Shown piece after piece: positions 50,523 to 59,680 of a stretch of 64,000 nucleotides of DNA. Each line of letters starts with the position of its first letter. Position 1 is the first letter of the stretch. Under the pieces are notes generated by a model. That model worked only from the letters and a program-made list of their open reading frames with translations. It did no database searches and had not been told where the DNA came from. A program made the position numbers and the translations under genes. This stretch comes from Streptomyces sp. NBC_01351 (lineage in GTDB: Bacteria; Actinomycetota; Actinomycetes; Streptomycetales; Streptomycetaceae): assembly GCF_036237315.1 (NCBI RefSeq), contig NZ_CP108356.1:5771501-5835500 (forward strand). Direction: 5' to 3'.

Positions 50523-51078
50523 GTGTCTCGGCCACGCTTTCTGTTCGTGTCAGGGGTTGACGTCGCGCGACGTCAGACCTCGGGGGGTAATTCCGGCCAG
50601 GACGGCGCGGGGGCCGCACCCGACGCCGTGACCTGGCGTCTGGTCGGTGCGAACAACCACGAACTCGGTCGCAGCCCGCGGGTGCACAGCAGCCTCGCGG
50701 CCTGCTGCGCCTCCGTCGAGCGGTTGCGGGCGGAGGCCGAGCGGGGGACCGCGATGGTGGTGATGTCCTCCGGGGCCAGCGCTGCCGCCACCACTGCAGT
50801 GGCCACGACCACCGCCACGAGCACTGCCACCGCCGCCGGCAACGGCAATCGGCGCCTGGACCTGGCAGCTCACGCTCGACGACACCTGCGTCGCCGTCGC
50901 CGTACGCACCTTCCGCCGCCAGCGCGAGTGCCGGCACAGCCTCCAGCTCTTCCTGGCCGCCGTCACCGAGGCGCAGGTCGCCTCCGGCGTCAGCTACACC
51001 CGGCGGCTGCGCGGCCTGCGCCTGCCCGGTGCCGGGGACGCGCCCGGCCTGGCCGTCCGCGGGGGTGGCCTGCTGTGA
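50523..51078 (+). pseudogene. Frameshifted gene for a YegP-like (DUF1508) two-repeat protein
   Basis: From GTG 50523 the frame encodes a YegP/DUF1508-like unit (TWRLVGANNHELGRSPRVHS). A second similar unit (WTWQLTLDDTCVAVAVRTF, then SLQLFLAAVTEAQVASGV) follows in the +1 frame from about 50860 and stops at 51078. The change of frame falls in an Ala/Thr-rich linker at 50765-50860. Either a single-base indel has split the gene or the two halves are separate. The end overlaps the start of the pstC remnant (GTGA). Confidence 0.5.
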
Positions 51079-51948
51079 GCACCGCGACCACCCCGACCAC
51101 CACCGTGGTCGACGCCACCCCCGACCCCGGCACCGCGCCCCGGCCCCTCGCCAAGGGCGGCGACCCCGCCGACCGGTTCTTCCGCGGATCCGCCCGCGGC
51201 TCCGGCGCCGCCGTGCTGCTCATCATGTCCCTCGTCGGCGTCTTCCTCGGCGGCCGCGCCCTGGAGGCCCTGCGCGACGCCGGCCCCGCCTTCCTGACCG
51301 CCGCCGCGTAGGAGCCGGACTCCCACAACTTCGGCATCGCCGCGGTCCTCACCGGCACCGTCCTGATCGGCGTCGTCGCGATCAGCTTCGCGCTGCCGCT
51401 CGCCGTCGGCACCGCGCTGTACATCACCGAGTACGCGCCGCGCCGCCTCAAGCAGACCCTCATCAGCCTCGTCGACCTGATGGCCGCGGTGCCCAGCGTG
51501 GTCTACGGGCTCCGCATGCACGAGCTGATCCCGGGCGCCGAACTGGCCGGCGAGGTACTGCTCGACGGCGAGGACGTGTACGCACGCGGCCGCCGGCTCG
51601 CGGACGCCCGCTGGCGCCCTCTCGGGCGGTCCGCAGCAGCGGCTGTGCATCGCCCGCTCGCTGGCGGTCCGGCCGAAGATCCTTCTGATGGACGAGCCCT
51701 GTTCGGCACTGGACCCGACCTCGACGCGCCGCATCGAGGAGACCATCCGCGACCTGGCCGACGAGGTCACCATCGTGATCGTCACGCACAACATGCAGCA
51801 GGCGGCCCGGGTCTCCGACCAGTGCGCGTTCTTCCTCGCGGAACAGGGCACTCCGGGCCGGATCGTCGAACACGGTCCCACCGGGGCCATGTTCTCCACC
51901 CCCTCCGACCCCCGCACGTCGGACTACGTAGAGGGCCGCTTCGGCTGA
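51075..51948 (+). pseudogene. Degraded pst locus: pstC fragment fused to pstB fragments
   Basis: Remains of a phosphate ABC transporter. From GTG 51075 the frame reads as the N-terminal part of permease PstC (FGIAAVLTGTVLIGVVAISF, then ITEYAPRRLKQTLISLVDLM), interrupted by a TAG at 51309-51311. At about 51508, after AAVPSVVYGL, it passes directly into an internal piece of the ATPase PstB ([20 protein letters not shown]). From 51619 another frame gives the PstB C-terminus: signature LSGGPQQR, Walker [13 protein letters not shown], the H-loop [13 protein letters not shown], and the end to 51948. The 3' part of pstC, all of pstA, the Walker A region and the middle of pstB are missing. It cannot make a transporter. 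Confidence 0.85.
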
Positions 51949-51970
51949 AGCGGGGGGTGCCGGTCCCCGG

Positions 51971-52687
51971 TCAGGCGGCGGAACCCGTCGTCGCGACCGC
52001 CGATGCCGTCACCATCACCGTCACCTCGATCGATCCGTCCGCGGTGGCCGTCACGCGCAGGGAGCGGAGGTCCTCCGCGTGGGCCGTCGGGGTGTGGGCG
52101 GCCGCACGGGGGCCGATCCCTATGACGCGCATGCCCGCCGCGCGGCCCGCGGCGATGCCGGCGGCCGAGTCCTCGAACACGATGCAGTCGGCCGGGTCCA
52201 CGCCCAGGGCGGCGGCGCCCTTGAGGAAGCCCTCCGGGTCCGGCTTGCTGGCCCCGACGGACTCGGCCGTGACCCTGATCTCCGGCATCGGCAGGGCGGC
52301 CGCGGTCATCCGGGCCGTGGCCAGGGCGGCGTCGGCGGACGTCACCAGGGCGTGCGGGAGGCCGGCGAGGGACGCCATGAACTCGGGGGCGCCGGGTACG
52401 GGGACCACGCCGTCGACGTCGGCGGTCTCGCGGGCGAGCATCACCGCGTTCTCCGCGTGGTTGACCTCCATCGGGCGCTCCGGCAGGAGCACGGCCATGG
52501 TGGCGTAGCCCTGGCGGCCGTGGACCACCTTCAGGGCCTCCTGCGGATCCAGCCCGTGGGACACCGCCCAGTCGCGCCAGCAGCGCTCGACCACCGCGTC
52601 GGAGTTGACGATCGTCCCGTCCATGTCCAGGAGCAGGGCCTTGGCGGTCAGGACTACGGGTGCGGTGGTGGTGGTGCTGGCCGGCAT
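51971..52687 (-). CDS. HAD-IA family phosphatase
   Basis: A 238-residue hydrolase of the beta-phosphoglucomutase/sugar-phosphatase group. Motif I is LLLDMDGTIVNSD (nucleophile and acid/base Asp), motif II ALVTSADAA, motif III KPDPEGFLKGA and motif IV VFEDSAAGIAAG. Substrates of close families are sugar phosphates such as 2-deoxyglucose-6-phosphate. It is preceded by a large hairpin about 30 bases upstream. Confidence 0.9.
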   Translation of the reverse strand: MPASTTTTAPVVLTAKALLLDMDGTIVNSDAVVERCWRDWAVSHGLDPQEALKVVHGRQGYATMAVLLPERPMEVNHAENAVMLARETADVDGVVPVPGAPEFMASLAGLPHALVTSADAALATARMTAAALPMPEIRVTAESVGASKPDPEGFLKGAAALGVDPADCIVFEDSAAGIAAGRAAGMRVIGIGPRAAAHTPTAHAEDLRSLRVTATADGSIEVTVMVTASAVATTGSAA

Positions 52688-52716
52688 CGGCTGGGCTCCA
52701 GACGGGCGGGAAAAGA

Positions 52717-52769
52717 GAACAAGTGGTTCCGTCCACCGGTCAGGGAGTGAGGACGGAACCACTTTGTTC
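52717..52769 (-). terminator. Strong hairpin with T-rich tail upstream of HAD gene
   Basis: AAGTGGTTCCGTCC (52721-52734) pairs perfectly with GGACGGAACCACTT (52751-52764). Four further pairs follow past a one-base bulge. On the minus strand the stem is followed by GTTCTCTTTTCCC, giving an intrinsic terminator for the upstream gene. Because it lies about 30 bases before the HAD start, it could also act as an attenuator. Confidence 0.72.
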
Positions 52770-52834
52770 CACCACGATACAAAAAGAGCGCGGTCTACGC
52801 CAATCGCCGGCCGGAGCCGCCGACGGCGCGGGCC

Positions 52835-53893
52835 TCACCCCTCCAGCGCCCGGCGGGTGATCGGACCGTAGACGCCCCACTCCTCGTCGATGTCGTTGTT
52901 GAACTGGAAGGTCGACACGGCGTTCTCCACGCGCCAGTCGAACTTGCCGTTGATCTTGTACGAGAACAGCCCCTGCGCCGCCAGCAACCGCTGCAACTTC
53001 TCCACCTCCGGGCCCGAGTCCCCGTAGCGCAGGGTCGGCGCGGACGTGGCCGGCGGCTTCGACGGGCTGGGCGAACGGCTCGCACTCGCCGACGGACTCG
53101 GCGGAGCGGACGTCGCCGAACGCGAGGCACTCGGCGACGGCGACTTGGACGGGCTCGGCGACGCGGAACGCGAAGCCGACGCCGAGGCGGACGCACTCGG
53201 GGAGGGGGCCTGCGAAGACGTGGCCGGGGCGATCGCCGGGGGCGCCGACGCCTTCGCGTCCAGCAGGGCGGTATCACTGCCGGCGGACTCCGGCAGCACC
53301 CACACCGCGAGGGCCGTCCCGCCGAGGGCCACCACCGCCGCAGCGCCCAGCAGCAGCGGCAGCAGCCGCCGCGACGCCCGACCGCCGAGCCGCTTCTCCG
53401 GGCCCCCGCCCCCGCCCCCACCCGTTCCGCCATCCGATCCGGCCGCCGCACCCGGGAACGCCGGGAACGCGGCGGTCGCCGCCCCGGGGAACCCCTCGGC
53501 CGCGGGGAACGCCGCAGTCGCAGCGGTCGCACCCGCCACCGGGAACTCCGCGGAGGCGGAGGCCGGCACCGTGCCCTCCGCCGGGATCGCGGGGAGCTGG
53601 ACGGTCTCCGCCGCGTCGCCCGAGGACAGCGCGGGCCCCGAGGGCTCCGCGGCATTCGGCCACGGCTGCGCCGGCGGCGCCCCGGGTATGCCGTACGGCG
53701 GGGTGCCGTCGGGTGCCACGGCCGCCGCGACCACGCCCGTCACCGGCTGCGGGGGCAGCGGGGGCTCGGGCTCGCCCGGGTCGGGCAACGTCACGTACGG
53801 GCGGATGCGCAACGGGTTGAACCCCGCATCCGGCGCACAGCCGCAGCCGGCACCGACGACGGCGCCGCAATCCGGACAGTGTTCACCGCTCAC
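52835..53893 (-). CDS. Membrane-anchored peptidoglycan-binding domain protein
   Basis: A 352-residue protein. The N-terminus has a small zinc ribbon (CPDCGAVVGAGCGC), followed by a Pro/Ala-rich cytoplasmic region and one transmembrane helix (LLPLLLGAAAVVALGGTALA, about 180-200). A long Ser/Pro/Ala-rich extracellular linker leads to a C-terminal PG_binding_1 domain (YGDSGPEVEKLQRLLAAQGL, then VENAVSTFQF). It should tether to or sense peptidoglycan outside the membrane, with a cytoplasmic zinc-binding head. No partner is evident. Confidence 0.85.
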   Translation of the reverse strand: MSGEHCPDCGAVVGAGCGCAPDAGFNPLRIRPYVTLPDPGEPEPPLPPQPVTGVVAAAVAPDGTPPYGIPGAPPAQPWPNAAEPSGPALSSGDAAETVQLPAIPAEGTVPASASAEFPVAGATAATAAFPAAEGFPGAATAAFPAFPGAAAGSDGGTGGGGGGGPEKRLGGRASRRLLPLLLGAAAVVALGGTALAVWVLPESAGSDTALLDAKASAPPAIAPATSSQAPSPSASASASASRSASPSPSKSPSPSASRSATSAPPSPSASASRSPSPSKPPATSAPTLRYGDSGPEVEKLQRLLAAQGLFSYKINGKFDWRVENAVSTFQFNNDIDEEWGVYGPITRRALEG

Positions 53894-54026
53894 TGGAATC
53901 CCTCCCTGGCCACTGCCAGCGATTATCCAGACGCGTCAAGGCCCGCCCAACCGTCCGACAGGCCATAACCGGACACACCGCTCAGGATGGAGATGTTGAT
54001 CCGGCCTGAGACCTGAGGAGGAGTCG

Positions 54027-56096
54027 ATGGCTCAGGATGTGACCACGGAGGCCATGGACCCCGGTCCCGGCCCGGAGAATCGCGGCCCCACCGCCGAGCA
54101 CGCATCCCGCGAGGTACTCGTCTCCATCGGCGCCCTGCTGCTGGGCCTGCTCATCGCCGCCCTCGACCAGACCATCGTCTCCACCGCCCTGCCGACCATC
54201 GTCAGCGACCTCGGCGGCATGGCCCACCTGTCCTGGGTCGTCACCGCCTACATGCTCGCCTCCACCGCGGCCACCCCCCTGTGGGGCAAGCTCGGCGACC
54301 AGTACGGGCGCAAGAAGCTCTTCCAGTACGCCATCGTCCTCTTCCTCATCGGCTCCGCCCTCTGCGGCCTCGCCCAGAACATGCCGCAGCTCATCGGCTT
54401 CCGAGCCCTGCAGGGCCTCGGCGGCGGCGGACTGATGGTGCTGTCGATGGCGATCGTCGGCGACATCGTCCCGCCCCGCGAACGCGGCAAGTACCAGGGC
54501 CTCTTCGGCGCCGTCTTCGGTGCGACCAGCGTGCTCGGCCCCCTCCTCGGCGGCGTGTTCGTGGACCACCTCTCCTGGCGCTGGGTCTTCTACATCAACC
54601 TCCCCATCGGTCTCGTCGCGCTCGTCGTCATCGCCGCCGCCCTGCACATCCCGGTGCGTTCCTCGAAGCACCGCATCGACTACCTCGGCACCTTCCTCAT
54701 CGCCTCCGTCGCCACCTGCCTCGTGCTCGTCGCCTCCCTCGGCGGCACCTGGGGCTGGGGCTCGGCCCGGATCGTCGGCCTCGCCGTCCTCGGCGCCGTC
54801 CTGCTCGCCGCCTTCCTCTTCGTGGAGCGGAAGGCCGCCGAACCCGTCCTGCCGCTGAAGCTCTTCCGCATCCGCACCTTCACCCTCTGCTCGGTGATCA
54901 GCTTCGTCGTCGGCTTCGCCATGTTCGGCGCGATGGTCTACCTGCCGACCTTCCTCCAGGTCGTCCAGGGCGTCTCACCGACCATGTCCGGCGTCCACAT
55001 GCTGCCGATGGTGCTCGGCATGCTGATCTCCTCCACCGCCTCCGGCCAGATCGTCAGCCGCACCGGACGCTGGAAGGTCTTCCCGATCGCCGGCACCGCC
55101 GTCACCGCGGTCGGCCTGCTCCTGCTGCACCAGCTGCACCGCACCACCTCCACCTGGGAGATGAGCGCCTACTTCTTCGTCTTCGGCGTCGGACTCGGCC
55201 TCGTCATGCAGGTACTCGTCCTTGTCGTGCAGAACGCCGTCAGCTACGCCGACCTCGGCGTCGCCACCTCCGGTGCCACCTTCTTCCGATCCATCGGGGC
55301 CTCCTTCGGCGTCGCGATCTTCGGCACGGTCTTCACCAACCGGCTCGACGACAAACTGGCCACCGCCCTCGCCGGCGTCCAGCTGCCGACCGGCGCCGGC
55401 GTCAAACAGCTGGAGGCCGACCCCCGGTCCATCACCGTGCTCCCCGCGGAGCTGCGCCCCCGCGTGCTCGACGCCTACGCCACCGCCATCACGGACGTGT
55501 TCCTGTACGCCGTGCCCGTCGTCCTGATCGCCTTCGTGGTCGCCTGGTTCCTCAAGGAGGACAAGCTCCGCGGCTCGGTCACCGCGCCCGACGTGTCCGA
55601 GACCCTCGCCTCCAACCCCGTCCAGCGCTCTTCCCGCGACGAGGTCGCCCGCGCGCTGTCGGTCCTCGGCACCCGCGAAGGCCGCCGTCACGTCTACGAG
55701 AAGATCACCGAGAAGGCCGGCTACGACCTGCTCCCCGCCGCCAGTTGGCTGCTGCTGCGGATCAACAAGTACGGCTCCGCCGAACCGGCGCTGCTCGCCG
55801 AACGCACCATCGTGCCGCTCAAGGCCATCACCGACGCCGCCCGCCAGATCGAGGAACGCCGCCTCGCCGTCCGCGACGGGCTGCCGCTCGTCCTCACCGA
55901 CCAGGGCCGCGAGGCCGCCGCCAAGCTCTCGGCCGCGCGCCAGGAATCCCTCGCCGAGCTGCTCGGCGACTGGTGGGGCCCGGACCGCCCGACCGATCTG
56001 GACAAGCTGGTGCGCGAGATCAACGCGGAGCTGTGCGGATGCGACGCCGAGGAGCCCTACGACGCCGCTCCCCGGCGGGACCACGCCGCGCACTAG
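54027..56096 (+). CDS. MFS drug exporter with C-terminal MarR-like domain
   Basis: A 689-residue protein. Residues about 25-515 are a 14-helix DHA2 exporter ([18 protein letters not shown], motif [15 protein letters not shown], motif [14 protein letters not shown]). The remaining 150 residues are soluble and look like a MarR-type winged helix: [20 protein letters not shown], a helix-turn-helix-like [20 protein letters not shown], a wing [14 protein letters not shown], and a closing helix ending ELLGDWWGP. The start has GAGGAGG seven bases upstream. No separate regulator gene is adjacent. Confidence 0.87.
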   Translation: MAQDVTTEAMDPGPGPENRGPTAEHASREVLVSIGALLLGLLIAALDQTIVSTALPTIVSDLGGMAHLSWVVTAYMLASTAATPLWGKLGDQYGRKKLFQYAIVLFLIGSALCGLAQNMPQLIGFRALQGLGGGGLMVLSMAIVGDIVPPRERGKYQGLFGAVFGATSVLGPLLGGVFVDHLSWRWVFYINLPIGLVALVVIAAALHIPVRSSKHRIDYLGTFLIASVATCLVLVASLGGTWGWGSARIVGLAVLGAVLLAAFLFVERKAAEPVLPLKLFRIRTFTLCSVISFVVGFAMFGAMVYLPTFLQVVQGVSPTMSGVHMLPMVLGMLISSTASGQIVSRTGRWKVFPIAGTAVTAVGLLLLHQLHRTTSTWEMSAYFFVFGVGLGLVMQVLVLVVQNAVSYADLGVATSGATFFRSIGASFGVAIFGTVFTNRLDDKLATALAGVQLPTGAGVKQLEADPRSITVLPAELRPRVLDAYATAITDVFLYAVPVVLIAFVVAWFLKEDKLRGSVTAPDVSETLASNPVQRSSRDEVARALSVLGTREGRRHVYEKITEKAGYDLLPAASWLLLRINKYGSAEPALLAERTIVPLKAITDAARQIEERRLAVRDGLPLVLTDQGREAAAKLSAARQESLAELLGDWWGPDRPTDLDKLVREINAELCGCDAEEPYDAAPRRDHAAH

Positions 56097-56106
56097 ACGA
56101 CGGCGA

Positions 56107-56616
56107 TCAGACGAGCCGCTTCTCGAACCAGACCTCGGCGTACGCGCCGGCGTTGTACGCGGGTATTTCCCGGTACCCGTGCCGCGCGTACAGCGCCCGC
56201 GCCTCCACGAGGTCCAACCGGGTGTCCAGCCGGACCCGCTCCGCGCCCAGCGCGCGCGCCTCCGCCTCCAGGACCTCCAGCAGCGCCGCCCCGCCGCCGG
56301 TACCGCGGGTGCGCGGGTCGACGTAGACCCTGGAGAGCTCGGCGGTGACCGGGTCGAGCATCCGGAAGCCGCCGCACGCCAAGGGCTCGCCGGCCAGTCG
56401 GCCGACGACGAACTGGCCCGTTGGCGGGATGAGCCCGTCGGCAGGGAATTCGAGGATGCCCTGGTCGATCTCGGCCTCGGTCACGGACCGTTTCCAGTAC
56501 CGGCCGGCGACCTCGGCGTAGTACGCGCGGAGGAGGACGACGGCATCGGGGGTGTCGTAGTGCTCGGGAACCACGGTCCAGGTGCCGGTGTTCGTGTTGA
56601 TCGTCTTTGTGTCCAT
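56107..56616 (-). CDS. GNAT family N-acetyltransferase
   Basis: A 169-residue acetyltransferase. The acetyl-CoA binding motif A is VYVDPRTRGTGGGAALLEVL near residue 105, preceded by AELSR and followed by RLDTRLDLVEARALYARHGY (motif B). GNAT enzymes acetylate amines on small molecules or proteins. The substrate is unknown. The ATG at 56616 fits. The frame is open upstream but overlaps the divergent gene's promoter region. Confidence 0.9.
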   Translation of the reverse strand: MDTKTINTNTGTWTVVPEHYDTPDAVVLLRAYYAEVAGRYWKRSVTEAEIDQGILEFPADGLIPPTGQFVVGRLAGEPLACGGFRMLDPVTAELSRVYVDPRTRGTGGGAALLEVLEAEARALGAERVRLDTRLDLVEARALYARHGYREIPAYNAGAYAEVWFEKRLV

Positions 56617-56720
56617 GGCGCCATTGTGGAGTCCGCGGCGGATCTCCCGCGTGGAATATCCACAGGCACGGACCGATGATGAGAAAAAGGGAAAATAGTG
56701 CAAATGGAGGGTGGAATGCC

Positions 56721-57116
56721 ATGTCCAAGCATCCTGACGCCGTCCTGGTCCGCCGCGGCTACGAAGCCTTCTCCAAGGGCGACCTGGAGACGCTGAGCAC
56801 CCTGTTCACGGCCGACGCCATCCACCACGTCCCGGGCAACAACCCGCTCTCCGGGCACCACAAGGGGCGGGAGGCCGTCATGGACCTCTACCGCCGGCTC
56901 GGAGAGGAGACGAAGGGCACCCTCCGGATCGACCTGCACGCGGTGCTGGCGGACGGGCGCGGGCACGTCATGTCGTTCCACACGGCGCGCGCCGACCGCG
57001 GCGACCGCGGGATCGAGGTCCAGGAAGGCCTCTTCTTCACCATCGTCGGCGGCAAGATCACCGACATCGACCAGTGCACCCAGGACATCGACGAGGAAGA
57101 CGTCTTCTGGAGCTGA
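56721..57116 (+). CDS. SnoaL-like/NTF2-fold protein
   Basis: A 131-residue protein of the nuclear transport factor 2 fold (VRRGYEAFSKGDLETLSTLF, then HHVPGNNPLSGHHKGREAVM and GKITDIDQC). Members include polyketide cyclases and many ketosteroid-isomerase-like proteins of unknown role. The ATG at 56721 is supported by GGAGG ten bases upstream. It is divergent from the acetyltransferase gene. Confidence 0.88.
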   Translation: MSKHPDAVLVRRGYEAFSKGDLETLSTLFTADAIHHVPGNNPLSGHHKGREAVMDLYRRLGEETKGTLRIDLHAVLADGRGHVMSFHTARADRGDRGIEVQEGLFFTIVGGKITDIDQCTQDIDEEDVFWS

Positions 57117-57135
57117 CGAGCGACGGTGTGAGACC

Positions 57136-57165
57136 GGAGGCCCGGGACGCGCGCCCCGGGCCTCC
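57136..57165. terminator. Bidirectional terminator
   Basis: A perfect 11-bp stem, GGAGGCCCGGG (57136-57146) with CCCGGGCCTCC (57155-57165), between convergent genes. Confidence 0.9.
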
Positions 57166-57172
57166 CGCCGTC

Positions 57173-57511
57173 TCAGGCCTTCTTCGGCGCCGCCTGCTGC
57201 ACGACCTCGAACGACCACACCGAGGACCCGGAAGCCGCCGGCTTCGGCCGCTCGCCGCCTTCGCCGCCACCCTGCCCGCCGCCCTGGTGGGCCGCCTTCA
57301 TCGGACCCTCCATCCACGCCTGGAAGTCCGCCTCGGACCGCCACCGCGTGTACACCAGGTACTGGTCGGTGCCCTCCACCGGGCGCAGCAGCTCGAACCA
57401 CTCGAAGCCGTCGGAGGACTCCACGGCCCCCGCCCGAGAGGCGAACCGCTGCTCCAGCACCTCCCGCTGCTCGGCGGGTACGGTCAGCGCGTTGATCTTC
57501 ACGATGCTCAT
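57173..57511 (-). CDS. Antibiotic biosynthesis monooxygenase (ABM) domain protein
   Basis: A 112-residue ferredoxin-like-fold protein (IVKINALTVPAEQREVLEQR, then FEWFELLRPVEGTDQYLVYT and WRSEADFQAWMEG). The family includes haem-degrading IsdG-like enzymes and quinone monooxygenases, and this sequence is close to mycobacterial MhuD-like or general ABM proteins. A glycine-rich insert near residue 78 is unusual. ATG at 57511 is nine bases after AGG. Confidence 0.85.
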   Translation of the reverse strand: MSIVKINALTVPAEQREVLEQRFASRAGAVESSDGFEWFELLRPVEGTDQYLVYTRWRSEADFQAWMEGPMKAAHQGGGQGGGEGGERPKPAASGSSVWSFEVVQQAAPKKA

Positions 57512-57564
57512 GCGGGCCATCCTAGGTATCCGACCCGGGATATCGTCGTCCGGGTAATGAACAG

Positions 57565-57593
57565 CGCGGTATGAAACGCGGTATGAAGCGCGG
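57565..57593 (+). repeat. 12-bp tandem repeat
   Basis: cgcggtatgaaa (57565-57576) is followed by cgcggtatgaag (57577-57588) and cgcgg, 52 bases before the GT87/PAP2 start. Confidence 0.7.
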
Positions 57594-57644
57594 CAGCCAG
57601 GCGAAGTCAGGGTTGCGGTCAATTGGGCGGGAGGCCGGCGAGGC

Positions 57645-59663
57645 GTGGCTAACGCGGCGGAGCACAGTGGTGGACACGGACATGCCGGGGTCATAGGCGG
57701 TCGCGACAGGCTCGGGGCCGCACGCCTGCTCCTGTGGGCATTGGCGGGCGTGCTCGGCGTCAGACAGGCCGCCTCCGTGCTGAGCGTGCCACCCGGCGAG
57801 TGGCTGAGCGGGTTCCACCTCCCCGGCAGCCTGCCGGGCACGCTGTACGACACCGGCCAGTTCACCGGCACGCCCTTCGCCGGGCTGGTGCTGAAGCCGT
57901 TCACGGCCCTCGCCGCCCCCTCGCTGGAGGTGGCCTGGACCTGCGTGACGCTGCTGTTCGTCGCCGCCATCGGGCTCGTCGCCGCGCGCGGCCTGCCCGA
58001 CCCCGTCCCGCGGCGCACCGCGCTGCTGGCCGCGCCCGTGCTGACCGCGCTGCTGATGGTGTCGCTGCCCGTACGCGAGGCCGCCTCGCCCGGGCAGACC
58101 GCCGTGCTGCCCGTGCTGCTGGTGCTCCTGGCCGTCTTCCGCGTGCCCGGCGAGCGCCCGGCCGGCTTCCTCCTCGGCCTCGCCGCCGCCCTGCAGCCCG
58201 CGCTGCTGCTGTTCGCCCCGCTGCTCTGGCTGTCCGGGCGCCGCCCCACCGCGCGGACCGCCGCCGTGACCTTCGCCGGAGCCACCGCGCTGTCCTGGGC
58301 GTCGCTGCCGCGCGACTCGTGGACGTACTGGGTGGACCACCTGGGCGGCAGCGGCCTCGGCGGCGCCCCCGACGGGCTCGCCAACCAGTCCCTGCACGGC
58401 GCGCTGCTGCGCTTCGGGCTGACCGGGCCGGTCGAGATCCTGCTCTACGTCGCCCTCGCGGGCGCCGTCGTGTTCTTCGGGCTGCGCCGCGCCGCCCGCT
58501 ACGCCCGCGACGGCCAGCTGCTGCTCGCCGTCGCCATCACCGGTTGCGTGGCCGTCGCCGTGGCCCCGACCGGCTGGCGCCACCAGCTGCTGTGGGTGCT
58601 GCTCGCGGTGGCCGGCAAAGTCGGCAAGCGGGCCGCGGACCGGCCCGTGTGGCCGGTGGCCGTGGTCCTGGCGATGAGCCTGCCGAGCGCGGTGCTGCTG
58701 CCGAACCTGGCCGCGCTGGCGCCCGTACGGGACAACGTGCTGCTGCTGACCGCGCTGGCGGCGGCCTGCGCCGTACCGTTCCTGCCACGTTCCTCGCCGT
58801 ACTGGCGCGAGCCCGTCCCGACCGCCTACGGCCGTCCCGCGGCCGCCCGGTGGGCGCGGGTGCCGCTGCTGCCGTTCTGGCGGCGCGTGCTGTCCCGCCC
58901 CAACCTGCTGCTGGAACTGCTGCTGATACGGGTCGGCTACTCCCTGTACTCGCACATCCGGGCCGCGGCCCCCACCAGCCGCTCGCTCGCCGAGGGCAAC
59001 GGCAGCCAGCTCCTCGGCATCGAGAAGGTGCTCGGCATCGACATCGAGCACGCCGTGAACCTCGCCGTGGTGCGAACGCCCTGGCTGGAGGCGTTCTTCA
59101 ACTTCTACTACACCTCCTTCCACTTCGTCGTCCCGCTGGCGATCCTCGCGGTGCTCTACTGGCGCCGACCCGGCGACTACCGCTGGGCCCGGGCCTCCCT
59201 GGGCCTGGCCACCGTCCTCGCGCTCATAGGCTTCTGGCTCTACCCGCTCGCGCCGCCGCGCCTGATGCCCGGGCTCGGCTTCATCGACACCGTGCACGGA
59301 CCGCAGGACCTCGCCAACCCCTCGTACGGGGCCATGACGGCGATCTCCAACCAGTACGCGGCGATGCCCTCGCTGCACTTCGGCTGGTCCCTGTGGTGCG
59401 GGGTCGTGATCGTGGTGCTGGCTCCGAAGGGCTGGCAGAAGCTCCTCGGGGCGCTGCACCCGCTGATCACGGTGTGCGCGATCGTGGCCACCGCGAACCA
59501 CTGGGTGCTGGACGCGGTGGGAGGTGCGGCCGTCATCGCCGCCGGCTTCGGCCTCGTGTACCTGTTGTCGGGGCCGCGCAGGCTCCAGCTGACGGTGCCG
59601 GTGCAGCGGACCGGGTCCGCGGAGGGCTCCGACCAGCAGGTCAAGGCCCCTGCCCGGACGTAG
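57645..59663 (+). CDS. Fusion of GT87 glycosyltransferase and PAP2-type phosphatase
   Basis: A 672-residue polytopic membrane protein. The first about 390 residues resemble GT87 (polyprenyl-phosphate-mannose-dependent) transferases: LYDTGQFTGTPFAGLVLKPF in the first outer loop and several helices. The last about 230 residues are a PAP2 phosphatase of the inositolphosphotransferase-like type, with AMPSLHFGWSLWCG and ANHWVLDAVGGAAV supplying the catalytic histidines. It probably acts on lipid-linked sugars or phosphoinositol lipids in the envelope. GTG at 57645 follows GGGAGG. Confidence 0.88.
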   Translation: MANAAEHSGGHGHAGVIGGRDRLGAARLLLWALAGVLGVRQAASVLSVPPGEWLSGFHLPGSLPGTLYDTGQFTGTPFAGLVLKPFTALAAPSLEVAWTCVTLLFVAAIGLVAARGLPDPVPRRTALLAAPVLTALLMVSLPVREAASPGQTAVLPVLLVLLAVFRVPGERPAGFLLGLAAALQPALLLFAPLLWLSGRRPTARTAAVTFAGATALSWASLPRDSWTYWVDHLGGSGLGGAPDGLANQSLHGALLRFGLTGPVEILLYVALAGAVVFFGLRRAARYARDGQLLLAVAITGCVAVAVAPTGWRHQLLWVLLAVAGKVGKRAADRPVWPVAVVLAMSLPSAVLLPNLAALAPVRDNVLLLTALAAACAVPFLPRSSPYWREPVPTAYGRPAAARWARVPLLPFWRRVLSRPNLLLELLLIRVGYSLYSHIRAAAPTSRSLAEGNGSQLLGIEKVLGIDIEHAVNLAVVRTPWLEAFFNFYYTSFHFVVPLAILAVLYWRRPGDYRWARASLGLATVLALIGFWLYPLAPPRLMPGLGFIDTVHGPQDLANPSYGAMTAISNQYAAMPSLHFGWSLWCGVVIVVLAPKGWQKLLGALHPLITVCAIVATANHWVLDAVGGAAVIAAGFGLVYLLSGPRRLQLTVPVQRTGSAEGSDQQVKAPART

Positions 59664-59680
59664 GCACCGCTGCGCCCGGC

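Noticed and set aside
51309..51311. TAG in pstC as a recoded or readthrough codon
   Set aside because: The downstream sequence is itself truncated and fused to pstB, so ordinary pseudogene decay explains it.
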